Shown here in pieces: positions 47,145-60,383 of a stretch of DNA of 64,000 nucleotides. The stretch comes from Colletotrichum lupini (Eukaryota > Ascomycota > Sordariomycetes > Glomerellales > Glomerellaceae): contig NC_064676.1 in NCBI RefSeq assembly GCF_023278565.1, positions 2,852,001 to 2,916,000 of the forward strand, given 5' to 3'. A program made the position numbers and the translations under genes. Every line of letters begins with the position of its first letter. Within the stretch, counting starts at the first letter, position 1. The notes under the pieces were generated by a model. It saw nothing but the letters and a program-made list of their open reading frames with translations, was not told the DNA's origin and did no database searches.

Positions 47145-49618
47145 CTCTTCTGCTTTTCTCTCTCTGTTCCTTTCTATAGCGAGTGTAGTATAAGCGAGTG
47201 GAGTGTAAGTACGTAAAAAGAACAGCGAGAGTAAAGAAGTGAGAGACTGTCAAGAATTTGGCCAAAAGGATAGATGCATTTCTATCCAGAAATGGGGAAA
47301 CAGTCATCTAAGTACGTATCCGGCCCAGACAGACCAACTCTTTCATCATATCCCCCAACATCAACCACCATCAGCAACGAGCCAGCACCTCACAAAATCT
47401 TGGCACACAGCACCGAGCAGGATTCGAATAGCCTAGCCGGCCCTCTCACCAGTGACCACTGGGACCAGGTATCACTGCACCGCTCGATGAAATCATGTAT
47501 GGGCCCGGGTGGTATTCGCTTCCCAGGGTAGTCAAGAATGCCGCGGGTGCGCCCCCCGGAGTTCTGGCCAAGAATCGACCGAGATCTGCAAGAAAGCCGA
47601 TCGCTAGAAGGTGTGGAACCCGAACCGCCCCCAACGGTGCAAGAAAACCCGGATTTTTGGCATTCCGTTTCGAAGGGGTCCTCTGCTTGCCTGGCACCAC
47701 AAGCAAATAAGCACGCCGCTGATGACATCCTAACACCACGTCGCTGTCGATTCGACCCGTTTTATTCTCCCATCTGCTTGGGTATCACTACCACTACCGG
47801 CAACGGAGTAGACCATTAACCCCCGAGTGCTAATTTTGGAAACGGCTCAGGGGTCTTAACCGTCGTCGCTCAGATCGGAGGCTGAACTACATTGACCACC
47901 TACTTTGCTGATCAACGGTCCTCCTCGCCCAATGTAAAACCCTTCTGCCAGGTTGGTCGGAAACTTTCGTCTTCCCAGTCATGGAAGCCAGCCCCCGTGG
48001 AGTACATAGGCAAAGCCAATTTTTAATGCATCTCACTTTTTGTTACACTACGTGAAGCCAGCTGTCGTGTTGAGATCTACTATATGATCGATCCCTGCAG
48101 CACATAGAGGAAGCTCACTACACCTTTCCCAACCAGTGGCTTCATGGATGCCATGGGTAGTCATGAGAAGCTCTCCCACGCGAGCTTCAAGCATCATGAC
48201 AAGGTTCTCGAGGCTCTACTGATGGAGCCACTACGAGACGTCCGTTACATCCTCGACAAAGACAACAGCAACTCATGTTGTCTTTCACCTATTCACACAT
48301 TTATGCCACAAACCCTTCAATCAAGGATCAAAAAATCCCCATTGAAGTTCAAAGTCGCTTGAGCAAACCAAAGCCTCTCGAATTTTCACACGATCCTGGC
48401 AGTGGGGGACTGCTCGTATCGGATCGCATCTCTTATTTATCTTCCACACATCCATGTGCAGAACCCTTTTAAAAAAAGGTCCAAACAGTAATCTTTTAGT
48501 GCAAAGCGAGCTCAAACACCCAAAACCCCATTCTCAGTAGGCTGCTAGTAGGGAAAGCCATCATGAATGCGCGGGTACTCTTCCCTTACTGATACTCCTT
48601 ACTCCATCGCCACAATGCATCACTCATCGCCTTGCCGTTAAACCCAGGAAGCGGCCCCTGATCCCAACTCTACTACCCCTTATTCTTAGCTGTTCTGCGT
48701 TCTGCTCGTGTTCGTCAACGAATCTCACGACTTGGGATTCTGAGAAACACTATATGTCCAAGTCATGATTCTCTGACTTGATGTTCCTTAGAAAGTTGCG
48801 GGAATGAACTACTGAGGAACAGAAAAGAAACAAGTCACTTAGAGAATGCCCTTTTATAGGCGACCACCCAGGGTTGCCAGTTCAAAGTCCGCCCTTCCGA
48901 CCAGGACGGTCTACGATGGGCGGAATGTCGGAGTATCGTTCGATTTTCTTTCTTTTAATATACCAACTGTCTATCGCTTGCCGAATGCATATCATACCCA
49001 TGGCTCGTTCCTTCTTAAAATGATTTCTACAGCCAAGGCGGTCCTGGCAAGCTCAACAATATTACAACCGTCCATCTATTTGTACCTCGCTCCCCAGTGC
49101 AGTTTCCGAGGGATCCCCAGATGCAAAAACTTTCGCAGAATGAGGTAGGCATCGTGGCGGGCCAGGAATCAGGGCATCGCACAACGAACTTTCTTGAGAT
49201 CTCCATGAGCGTCCCCAAAGCGGATGGACACGTGGAAGGCAAAATAACCTCAAAAACTTGAATATGTAGTATAATGCGTGTGTGCGTAAAGAAATTGGTA
49301 TCATAGATCGACGCACCAACCTCACATCGATCTCAAGCGAGTGAGGAGCTACAAGTTTCCTATCTTTCTTTATAGCAGAGTCAACAAGACAACAGCATGC
49401 CCTGGAAGCCATAATAATACCGCTTTTCCCTCCCGTATCTGAATCGCCAATGCAGTGGGTACAGCCCAGTGGCTTCCACTCTATCTTTCAAACGTATTCT
49501 TCCATGCCCCAACTCCGGTGCTATACTTCCAATCATGAAGATTCAAACATGCAAAAAGCCTTGGAGCAATTGTCGCCGCATCACAATACCTCCAATGAGC
49601 CAACATTCAATAGTGTTC
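47145..49618. other. 2.5-kb intergenic region, no gene seen
   Basis: The left part is the promoter of the 166-residue protein, and the right end is the 3' flank of the F-box gene. Frames at 47390-47820 overlap on both strands without motifs. The frame at 48144-48362 has a protein-like stretch but no start context, splice partner or known family. AT content rises between 48400 and 49600. Confidence 0.5.
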
Positions 49619-52600
49619 TCACATCACAACACACTTCTTATCCTTCTCTGATTTACCATGAGTGGCATTCCTACTAGACGTGGAAACTTCCGTCCACGCA
49701 GTAGAGCTCGCGACCTCGTGATCAACCTGCTTCTTCTTTTTCTTCTTCTTTTGGGAACCATTCCAACCGCGCCGTTTCGCGTCCTTGATGTTCTTAGCTG
49801 CACTCCGCTCGGCACGACTGGGTCTTCTGTTGACCGAAGAATGCGACTGCCGGCCCGCAGACGACGACGGCGCCTGTAACCATGCCGGCATCAGACTTCT
49901 GCTGCCAGAAGCTTCAGGCCGGTTTGTGGAGTTTGTGCTGTATATCGTTTCGAGACGTTCCACTGTTGGTCGTACCGGGCCCGATTGGGTTGGGCGTGGA
50001 TGACGCGGGATCGGAGCCAGTAGAGGCATCTCGGTTCTCCGGTTCGATTGCTGACGAGTAGGCGCATCGAATGCGCCAGTGACGCCGCTAGGTGTGCTGA
50101 TGATCAAGGGTTGGTCTTCGAACTGTGATTTGGCAACTTGAGTCTGGTTCTGAGCTTGTCCCTGGGCTTCTGAAGCAGGCTGCGAGACAGGCTGTGGGAC
50201 AGATGCCCGACGAGATCCAGGCCGGCGGCTTCCCACTGGTACGCGCTGGACTGAACTGAAGTTTCCAGAAAACCGTCTAGATGGAGGCAGCTGCTCATGG
50301 CCCCGCAGACTGGCCAATTGATCTGCCATGGGGAATGGTGGCAGTGAAGACCCGGCAATGTCGTCGACTCTTGCGTCAGTCGCAGGAGCGGAGTAGGGGT
50401 GGCTGTTTAGGGGACCGCCATCTGGACGAAGGTGAGATCCATCACCTGGCTGCGCAGATCTAGGCCAAGTTGACGCATTGGAAAGGCGTCTGACTGACGG
50501 CAAGTCAGTAGTAGATGCTGATTGTGGCTGTCGCAGCCCCGCAGTATTTGCAGGGGAACCTGATGGAATCTCCAAACCCAGCGAGGGAGGCGCCTGAACC
50601 TGCTGAGCGGCCGGGGATACGACTGATTGCTCGGGAGAAACTGCCTCAGAATCTTGGTGTGTCCCAGAACTTGATGGTCGAGCCTCTGAAACTTGGCTGA
50701 CCATCCGCTGGTCGTCAGGAGAGATGGCATGAGTTTCGCTCTGTCTTCTCGCCGCCATCCGTGGGGAGTCTGGTGGCGAGACGTCATAGATATCATCGTC
50801 AAGATCAACATGGGCCGAAGGGCTGTGCGTCGGACGAACTGCCGAATCTGCAGTGCGCGGCCGGCTCATGAGCGTCGAGTCACTAGCTATACGCAGATGA
50901 TAGCTGGCATTAGCCGGGGGGCTGTTGACCGGCTCTTGATAGCTTAGAGGGCGGCCTGATGATTGAGATAGAGCAGGTCGCGTCGGGAGAGCCCACGCCG
51001 ATGCGCCGATGGCAGGCGCGGCTGTTTGGGTCCTCGCTGGCTGACTCGGTATCTGCACACCGCCAGGTGTAATGACAGCGTTCCGTAGGAAAGAGGGCAA
51101 GTCACCGGGGTCGTCCTTTTGGTAGGGAGGCGGCGGTGGAACCCAGTTGTCGGCGTCGCTCTCGTGAGGATGCTCACGTCGGCCGTCAGCTCGCCGATAC
51201 TCTACCGGTCCAGCGGCCGGCGGTTGCGGGTGGCGGCTTCGGTTCATAGCAGCAGCAGTGGCAGCGCGACGGAGAGTGTTGGTGGAGCGGGGCCCGTCAT
51301 GCGAGTAAGGGGCTTCGACTGCCTCCTCTGCCTCTTCTTCTCCAATCATCGAGGCGGTCTCGCCTGCCCCAGGCGCCGAAGGTGAGGTTGGCTCTTGCAC
51401 ATTGATACGTGGGGCTGCTCCAATTCGCCTCGGAACGAGAGGGTCGTCCTCGACGTTATCGTTGTCGGCTTGTCGTTCTTCTCGGGGTTGTGGCATGGGC
51501 GGCATCGGTGGCATCGACGGCATAGACGGCAAAGGGTTGCTCCGGGCTGCAGCGCTCGTAGCTGCACGCATCAAGGCACCGCGATCTCCCCGTTTCTGGG
51601 CCACAGTCCTGCGACGTACAATAGCCACTTCGGTATCGATATCCCTTTGCTCCTCTTCGAGCACCTCAGGCTCCTTGGTGCCCACTTCAATCTCAATCTC
51701 CGTTCTAACACCATCTTCGATATTGTAGTCAAAATCTAGGAGGGTAACTCTGCCACCGTCAATGAAGTCGATGTCGTCCTCCTCAATGATGGATTTTCCA
51801 GGGGAGATGCCCCGGGCTGCGATGACGAGGCGCTCCTGTGCCGATGTCTGACCAAAGCCCGCAACCCACTTCACCGTGCTGACACCGTCGAGTTCGGCAA
51901 TCTTTGCACCCCAGATGAAAGTGTTCCGGAGCTTATCACACAACATTTGCCATTGGGGGATCCTTGGGTTCTCTTGCGCCCGGGACGATGACGAACGCGA
52001 GGGAGGACCACTATTTCTTCTTGCTTGTCCAGCCAAGGCTGACAATCCATCAACTCCTGAAGAGTTGAATTCGGGTACAGCGTCGAGGTCTTCAGGGACA
52101 CCATAGAGCCAGACATCTTTTCCTTGGAACCCAGCACTGACAAGATCCCCATGGAAAGTCGCTGCGGGAAGGGTGCAAGGCGTGAGCTTAGCCTGAGATC
52201 CTGGGTCAGGTTTCGGACCCGTGAAATATGTTGTTCCGTTTCTCAGATCTTCGATGCGTACAGCCCTGAACGTCTCGAAACTACGATCGTAAGTAAAGGT
52301 CCAGCTCGCCTCTTCTTGGGCAGAGTCCTGTAGCAGCACAGCATGACTGCAGTCACGACTGGTATTAGGGAATAGAATAGACGTAGTCCAAAGCGCGCTG
52401 ATGCTATCGTCGGCCATTTGGTTGCCCGGGTCATAATACGGGGCTGTGAGGATGACTGTGGTAGGTGGTGATGAGTGGATCGTGGTTCCAAGGATTTGAG
52501 TGCCGTCGAACGAGAAGGACAAGGAATCGACTCCGTCGCATTTGACAGCGCGTCTATCTGTAGGTAACGCGCCAGGGTTGACTAGGGATACTTCGATACC

Positions 52601-53403
52601 CCCTTCGTACGCAGCAGCTAGGACAGACCCGCAGGGTGAGAGGGCGATAGTGCGCGGAGCATGATCCAAGATCAGAGATTGGGTGCGGCGCGGTGGTGAC
52701 TGCTCCAGATCATAGAGGTCGACCTGCATTTCAGAAGATAACACGGCTAGCATCGAGCCGTCGTCCTTGATACAGGTCGACACGGGACGGCGCAAGATCT
52801 TGAACTCCCTTTTGACATCGATATCCTTCCCCCGCACATCGAGAACGTAAATTCGAGATGAGTTATAGGCTAGAATGTGGTGACCGCGGGGCGACGGACT
52901 AAATTGCATTCCCTCGCCGCCGGGGCATGACGAGGAGCTGATGGAATTGGATATCAACTTGATAACGGTTTCGCGGGGTCGCAGGTACGCTTCGAAAAGG
53001 TTGCGTTTGACTTCTCTGGCGAATAGTCGCCTTAGGCGCGGAAGATCTTCATCTTTGACATCGGTATCGCGAAGCTGAGGATGGCTCGAGGCATAGGATT
53101 CGCATTTGAAGAGGTGGAGGGCATAGAGCTGGGCCTGCTGGGCGACTGATCGCCATTTCGGGTTGAGGAGGACGAGAGACGCAAAGGAGTCGGGGTCGGT
53201 GAGCTGCAATATCCTATGGCCAATGTCAGTAAATTTGTAAGAGAAGAGAGATTGAGAGAGATAGCAGGGACACAGCCATACTGTTGGATAATCTCGTCCG
53301 GGAGGCGATCAAAAGCGGAATCCGGAGCCAGGATGGGGGGTTTGTCAATGGACGACCGTGATGCCACTTCCCCATGTCCTCCAGCGTCAGTGCTGGTGTC
53401 CAT
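49619..53403 (-). CDS. F-box protein with WD-like repeats and C-terminal CaaX box
   Basis: Two exons (53403-53282 and 53213-49619) give 1238 residues. The intron (donor GTATGG, acceptor CATAG) lies inside the F-box; joining gives FDRLPDEIIQQILQLTDPDS, then FASLVLLNPKWRSVA, at about residues 30-65. A region of about 350 residues follows with beta-propeller-like repeats (for example FSPSPRGHHILAYNSSRIYV, IALSPCGSVLAAAYEGGIEV). The rest is a long Ser/Pro/Arg-rich disordered region. The end has a lysine run (SQKKKKKKKQ) and finishes KSEKDKKCVVM, a standard CaaX prenylation box. This suggests a substrate receptor of an SCF ubiquitin ligase held at a membrane by a lipid anchor. The domains are seen; the substrate is unknown and prenylation is inferred from the motif. 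A start farther upstream (53646) is in frame but has low-complexity sequence. Confidence 0.85.
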
Positions 53404-56400
53404 GATGGACCAAGGGCAGCCCGGTTGCTTGGTTGCTTGCGGCGAAGTTGCTGTCGCTGCGAGGCTAAGAGAGCGAAGGGCGGGAGGAAGTTGACATGAT
53501 GAATCGTCTGGAGTTTTGGAAAAGGGCCGTTGTTGAGACGAAGTAGGAAGGCAGCGCAGTGCGGTGCAGGAGAAGCAGCAGTAGACGCAGAAGCAGAAGC
53601 GAAGCGTTAGAGGCAAACGCAAAGACAACAAGTGCAGGAAGCACAACAGTGTGAGCTGAGTGTGGGATCACAGACTTTGTCTCTATTGGGCCCTTTGGTC
53701 TTTAGGCTGGGACTTGGGAATTGGGGACTGAGGGACATGGACATGCGGCTGCGCGTGCGAACGCAAGCAACATGTGGCGGAGCGACGCTACTGGACCACC
53801 TGAAGTTAGCCCATTATCTTTGCATCAGTGGGTGGATGGTGTGAGTGGTGAGTTGCGTGAGGGTATCCTCCAAAACAACCAGGTGCATTTCTGTCTGCCT
53901 GCTGCTGGGCTCATTCTGCCCCCCATCCCCCCCTGTTCCTAACGTACTTTACCCACTGATTTGGCGCTAATCATCGGCGTTGGCACCTTATCGGAAGGTA
54001 CCCGACCAACCCGAGCTGACCTTGCCTAGATCTTCCGTTCCATGGGGCCCTTGGAGTTTCTTTCCGCAGGCAAACATATTTCAAACAGACCAGGGACCCC
54101 CCTTTCTATCAATAAGGCGTGACGACCTGCACGTTCTCAAGTCCTTTCTGTTAAGACTTGGGTCTCGGGAGTGCTCAAAAGAACTTTGAATAGTAATGGT
54201 CAAAGGTCATGAAGGTGAATGATCCCTTTCTCTGATTCTGCGACACGCTTCGAGGTTCACAACACTACCGATAGCACTACATCAAAGGCAACCAACATGC
54301 ATCCTATTGCAACCACAGCTGCACCCTCTTACCCGCTGGATCTGTCATTGACATCTGGGCGATTGGAACCTGTCTTCCTACCTATGGGAAGGTGGAGATA
54401 GAGGCCTTGCTTCAGAGACACAAGGCTTCGCCAGGTCACTTGGGAGCTGACAACATGAGGCTGAGTCTTGAAACCATGTAACAGCAGCAGACTCTCTACC
54501 ACTTCGTTGGGCTTACTCTCTCTAAGCTTATCTTGGCTTCTCCTTGCCTCATCACCATGTGGCTATCGTAAGTCTCTGGTGGCTACTTCAGACACAACAT
54601 CAAACCGGTGGCGGCTGGCTATCCGCTAAGAACCAACAGAGAATGGCAGACTCGTTCTCTGACTGGTGCAGCTTTGACGCTGTTGGGGAAGACATTGAAA
54701 CAGGGATGCGGGACCTCAGCGGCAACCTGCGAATCGCGATATGCAGGGAGAGAGCCTACTATCAACCGTGTCAAGTTGAGCCCCGAAGGCATTAATCAAG
54801 TGTCTCTTATGAGCAGCCACCAGTCTCATCTCGACATAACTCTACAAGTGAGAAAGATGGGCCTTTTCACATCTCAGCTAGAAAGGTGGAATGCCCCCGC
54901 CAACTACCTTAGCCCAACCGCCCGACGCAACTCTCTTCCAACAGTCCACTTCCAACACGCAGAAAGCCCAGCGACTCGCCGAAGTTGCAGAATTTCCGAA
55001 TGCGGATGGGCAAGATATATCGTCGTGGTTGCTTCAAGCCTTCAAGCCCTTCACAGTGGCCAACCACAGCGAGACGCCAAACACCCTCCGGGCGAAGGGT
55101 GATGCTATTTTTGGATTTCGTGGTTGAACACCACATGCTGAGTGGGTGCCTCCACGGCTAAACCCGCCATTCGGAGACCTTCGTCAAAAGGAGACAGCGG
55201 GCGCCATGTGTAAGACAGACAGCCTGATGCCATCTTATATTGCTCGAAGCAGTGTGGCAGATTCGTCTTACCAACGGTATCACGAGACAAGTCAGCTGGC
55301 TTCACTTTCTCACTTTACCTTTTCGAGGTGCCGGCTTACCTAACCCGGACGCGACTCGGCACCGAGTCGGAATACGACAAGAATGGACACCCGGGAGCTG
55401 AAGATGTCTCGCCAGCGCTATTTCTGGACCTTGCGAAGTTTTTCCATGGGCCATGAGTCCATGACTGCTGGAGACCTTCCCCAGTATTTCTTGCTTCATC
55501 TAAGCAACGGTCCCTTGAAAGATGCCCATATTTACCCCGACCGAATGCTACAGAATAAGGAGCAGTGACGCCAAAAAGCAGGGAGCGGTAAGAGCTCTGT
55601 GACAGCGGATAAGGATCAACAAGAAATTCTCGAGTCTTGATCCTTGGCACACAGAGGGGAACACGGCCAGCACTCGCGCAAGGATAGAAGCTCGTCGACG
55701 GGCTACGAGAACGCGGGAAGCCTCATCTATCAGATGAAGCGCCAAGCCGGCAGCACCCTGCGCAGAGGGAGGAACCGTAGTCCCCTACGCGTGCGTGGCC
55801 GTGTTCGTGCCAGGAGCTCTCTGTTACCGGTGCTGTTTGAGCCTGGAAAACTTCATCATGATTCCCTTGTCAGGATGAACTAAGTGGCCGTGAACTACTT
55901 GGACAAGTCGGCAACTGATCAGAAGATAGCAACGGGGTATTTTTGCGTCAGTTTTGCTCCGATGCGATCAAACAGATGACGATGCCCATGTCTCTCCCTC
56001 GGTGAACCACTGCCGTCCTGTTACCGAAAACAGCGAGACCCCAGCTCTCCGGCGGCCTGCTGTTGGACTGTTGGACAACGCTCCAGTGTTTCCAGTGGTC
56101 CCCTGGAGACTGGCGGGGGGTTCGCCGGGTCTCTATACAAGGACTTTCTGGCTTCCAGAACCCTCCTGGCCAGCTTTACCTGCGTGCCCTGCGTCAAGCC
56201 GGCCAACAGAGAACACAGGCCCTGGCGACGTCACTGCAGATGGGCCACTTGGCAGTGCGCTGACACAGCCCGTGCCCCCTATCAAGTTTGCAGCGCGCAG
56301 CCAGCATGGGGGCCCTGGCGTGGAATTGTAGATGGGAGATGGCAGTTGTGTAGTGCGTGAGGTGGGCAGTATCACCCCAGAAAACCCGCATTTCCCACCT

Positions 56401-56953
56401 CCCGGATCCCTTCTTCACTGAGGTGAGAGGAGTTGGGGTACCTGGCCGTAGCAGTTGGGTAGGCCAAGCCAAAGTGAACAAAGACACGCTCGGCGCCGCC
56501 AAGGTTCGACACATTCCATATTGTCGTTCTCAGCGATATCAATCGTCATTCCGAAAAGTGGCCCACCCCTTTCTCTTTGGAACCGATCAACACCCGTACA
56601 TCTACAGCCTCTTCTCGTCCGAGACTGTCCGCAGGTCCATCTACGATCCCCTCAAGACTCATCTTCGGCGTCTTACCCGCGCCATCTCACTGCTGCAGAG
56701 AGTCTGTGAGACTGGCACGGATCCCTCCTCGGAAACGACATGCAGCAGCCGCTAGTCTAGCCTCATTCTCTCGCATTCACTCACTTGCAGTCTCGCTCCT
56801 CCTGCTGCTTTCCCCCGCTCGGCTTTGGGCTCTTGTCTCCCGAAGCAGAGCAGACGGCTTCCCACGGTGGCTCTCACGTGGGATCGCGCAGCGCCGCCGC
56901 AGCCCGCGGGACCATATGACCTCGAAACATGTTCACCCCTCCTTCGACCCGTC
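53404..56953. other. 3.5-kb divergent intergenic region, no gene seen
   Basis: This region carries the promoters of the F-box gene (minus) and the carboxylesterase gene (plus). Frames at 54608-55102, 55954-56331 and 56577-57014 are open without motifs, and no consistent exon chain was found. Confidence 0.5.
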
Positions 56954-58978
56954 ATGGAGACGAGGAAGTTCAACTGGCGGAGATACTCTGCGCCAGTTGC
57001 CATCGCCAGCATGATCCTAGCGGCCCTCTCCGTCGTCCTCTACTTCAACATTCGTGAATATCTCGCTGTTCGAGATGGAGTCCGATTTGATGTCTCTACT
57101 TTTCCCCAAAATTCCCTGGCGGTACGTCGCACAAGAGTACTGACGCTGCGTGACAGGCCAACTTGCCGAGGGTCACCGTCGATCTCGGCTACGCGAGGTA
57201 TTCTGGGAATTCGCTCCCGAGCGGCGTGAACCAGTTTCTGGGAATGCGGTATGCGGCGCCTCCGATAGGAAATCTGAGATGGAGAGCACCTCAAGATCCT
57301 GAGCCGAAAGAGGGCACGACAGATGCCATCGATGTAAGGCACCGGGCCGTGTCGTTGGATCGAGTGCCACCTCGCTGACAGAACCTCAGTTTGGGCCCAT
57401 TTGTCTCGGGACGGATGTGACTTATCCTACTTCAGGTCAAGACGAGGACTGCTTATACGCCAACGTCTGGTCGCCAACAAACACGACGGCTGACTCGAAG
57501 CTTCCTGTATGGTTATTCATTCAAGGCGGTGGTAAGGTCCCCTCCACTCATACGACATTGCTCCATTTAGAGATGAGAGTCGACTCGTGTTCATGCTCTT
57601 GTGTGTCATTCTCTTCTCGAGCTCTGATCTGACACTGCTTAAGGTTACACTTCAAATGCCAATCCCAATTGGAACGGCTCCCAAGTTGTAGATGTCTCGG
57701 GCAAAAAGGTTGTCTTTGTAAATTTCAACTACAGAGTTGGACTTTGGGGATTCCTGGCGAGTGACCGGGTTCGAAAAGACGGCGAGCTGAACGTGGGACT
57801 TTTGGACCAGCGATTGATGATGAAATGGGTTCAGACTCATATATCAAAGGTAAATTCTCATAATGTTTCATGCCATTTTCATTCGTACTCACACGCACTG
57901 CAGTTTGGCGGTGACCCAAACCATGTAGTCATCCACGGCCTCTCAGCCGGAGCAGGCTCGGTCGCCCTCCACCTCGCAGCTTACGGCGGACGCGACGACA
58001 AGCTCTTCATAGGCGCCATGTCCGAGTCGGTCTTCTTCCCCGCGCAGCCTCGTGTTCCGGAGCTTGAGTACCAGTTCAATCAGACGCTGGCTAAGGTAGG
58101 CTGTACAGATGACAAGGACCAGATGGGCTGTCTGCGCGGTAAAGACATCAAAGCGATCCAGGACGCCAATATCGCATCGCCATTTCCGGGGAGGGCGGCA
58201 AACCCGCACTTTTACTGGACTCCATGTATAGATGGCGATATTCTACAAGATTATCCGTACCGGCTCTATGACAAGGGTTCATTCATCAAAGTCCCCGTCC
58301 TCTTTGGGACAGGAAGTAACGGTTAGTCCCGTCATCCAATTGCAATCACGACCGAGGTACTCACATACTCCTTTAGAGGGATCCGTTTTCGCCGCCAACG
58401 TCGCAACCCAAGACGAATTCGTCTCCTTCATGACAGACAACTACCCCAAACTCACAAAGAACGAAACCGACCCGATGCTGCAAAAGTACCCGCTGTTGCC
58501 GCCACTCCCGAACCACAACGTCTGGTTCCCGTCCACCAGCCAAGCCTACGGCGAGACGACCTTCATTTGCCCCGCCAACACCATCATGAACGCCTACGCG
58601 GCCGCCAACCGCTCCGGGACGAGCTGGTCCTACCGCTTCAACGTCCAGGACAACGACAACACGGCCTCCGGCCTCGGTGTCCCGCACGTCTTTGAGGCGC
58701 CCGCCATCTTTGGCATCGACGCGTGTCCGACGCCCGACAGTTTCCGGACGTATAACAAACCCATTGTCTCGCTGATGATGAAGTACGTCATCTCATTTGT
58801 GCGCGATCTCAACCCCAATACGTATAAGCTCGCGGGTGCCCCAGACTGGGGTGACTGGGGACGGAATCAGTCGCGGTTCGTGTTTGAGTTGAATAAGAAC
58901 CGGATGGAGAACGTCGATGATGGGCAGAGGGATCGGTGTAACTTTTGGAAGGGGATCGTGGAGGTCATGGAGCAGTGA
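56954..58978 (+). CDS. Membrane-anchored type-B carboxylesterase/lipase family protein
   Basis: Six exons (56954-57121, 57157-57333, 57390-57531, 57644-57849, 57904-58321, 58377-58978) give 570 residues. A short basic N-terminus is followed by one hydrophobic segment (APVAIASMILAALSVVLYFN), which fits a signal anchor with the catalytic domain outside the cytosol. The alpha/beta-hydrolase core shows FLGMRYAAPPIGNLRWRAPQ, SGQDEDCLYANVWSP, the oxyanion-hole loop IQGGGYTSN and the nucleophile elbow HGLSAGAGS (S245). The charge-relay Glu is in GTGSNEGSVFA (E371) and the His in GLGVPHVFEAP (H474), so the triad appears complete. The family hydrolyses carboxylic esters; some fungal members act on lipids, others in specialised metabolism. 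The substrate is unknown. The methyltransferase pair lies 1.4 kb beyond. Confidence 0.9.
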
Positions 58979-59715
58979 GGGAGGGCCTTTTTCTCAGATA
59001 TTAGAGCACCGCGGACCATGGATAATGAGGCGTTTGCATCTGGTGGGTTGGTTTCTTGGTTTTCCTGTGCATACGAGTAGATGGCATATCGGGTTGATAC
59101 CAGCATTGGATGATACACATAATGTGTCTATTTCAGATTTCTTTCTACTGCATAATTGCAACATTGTTCTTAAATACGTGTCTTTTCCTCCACGGACTAT
59201 TGATCTTCTTCACCACGTAATAGCTTCTTATTGCAATATAATGGACCTTAGTGAGAGAGTATATCAATGCCACTAGAGTCGTTTGACACTAAGTGGACGC
59301 AGTAGAAAACCAGCAGGGAACGACATCCCAAATGGGTAAAGTCAAGGGAAACTGCGCCGCAGATTCGGGCACAGAACGGGGCCAACCTGCATGTGCTTAC
59401 GCTCAGCAAAACCACCGCCAGTAAACGAGGCCTGAACTGGACAGTTGCGTCACGGACATGGCAAGGTGCCGCCTTTCTCTCATGTGACTGATGTCGTCGA
59501 CCTCAACGCAGTGGCGCGGCGCAAGGCAGCCGCCTCAACATTCGAAACGAGTCCGTACATTGTCGTGGGCTTTTCATCCCCCTTCCCGCCGCCCGCAGAA
59601 GAAAGCGAATCTTGTGAGATCATAGAGTCGGTTTTTTTGTTCGACTCTGCGCAAGCTTCTCCGTCTCATTTGTAGGATTCAGTTTCGCGCTAAAAAGACT
59701 GATAACCGGAAAAAG
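58979..59715. other. Intergenic region, possible 5' leader
   Basis: This stretch lies between the carboxylesterase stop and the predicted tail-anchored protein. The frame at 59445-59675 could be an unspliced part of the leader or an upstream exon of the next gene, but no splice junction joined it in frame. Confidence 0.4.
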
Positions 59716-60172
59716 ATGCCGTTGAAGGACACCCAAGCTGAGGTTACACGGAAGGATGAGGAAAAGTCGGAGCGTGAAGAGCAGGCTGTGTATGATGATG
59801 CGGACTGGGAGCATGTGGGGGCATCTATCGATGAGAAAGGTATGCCTATGCGTTCAACGTTTTTCAGATCAGTTGGGAGAAGCATTCCGAGTCTGGGAAA
59901 AGTCTATGAGTTGACGGCGCAGTAGAAACGGCTGAAGAGGAGCGTACCGAAGATGAGGAAGCCAGCCAGCCGGGTCAGGTAGCCTTCGAGAAACCGGAGC
60001 GCCGGTGGCAGGGACTTCGAAGACAGGAAGATGAGGCGAAAGGGAATGTTGTTTCTGAGCTTGTGAGTTTTCGTCTCCTTTCTGACATGACGGAAGAGGT
60101 AGTGAAGCTAATCGTGGCTTTTGTCTGTGGTAGCTTTTCTTCCTAGCTGGAATATTCCTATGGGCTGTCTGA
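59716..60172 (+). CDS. Predicted 100-residue acidic tail-anchored protein
   Basis: Three exons are proposed (59716-59839, 59923-60062, 60134-60172). The first two encode a highly charged chain: MPLKDTQAEVTRKDEEKSER, then YDDADWEHVGASIDEK, then VETAEEERTEDEEASQPG and RRWQGLRRQEDEAKGN. The second intron (donor GTGAGT, acceptor GGTAG) joins VVSEL to LFFLAGIFLWAV and a stop, a hydrophobic C-terminal tail as in tail-anchored proteins. The first intron (donor GTATGC, acceptor GCGCAG) is less certain; without it the frame stops at 59925. No family is recognised. The frame-preserving appearance of a hydrophobic tail is the main argument for a real gene. Confidence 0.45.
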
Positions 60173-60383
60173 TGCCTCACTTATGAGTATTAGGGATGAA
60201 TCGTGGCCTCTATAGCATGTCTCGGCGTTCGTCTTATTCGCTATGAAATGAAAATGAAGCAGGCGCTTATTTCCTTGGAGATGATGCACTACTTACATCC
60301 TTCCAACACGCATCATTTGCCTTCCCACCAGTGCCTTCACCAAATTCAACTCCAGCTGACCGCGTTGTTCCTAGTAGCTGTGT

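Noticed and set aside
54608..55102. Frame of 164 residues upstream of the carboxylesterase
   Set aside because: No motif, no splice context, and overlapping frames on both strands.
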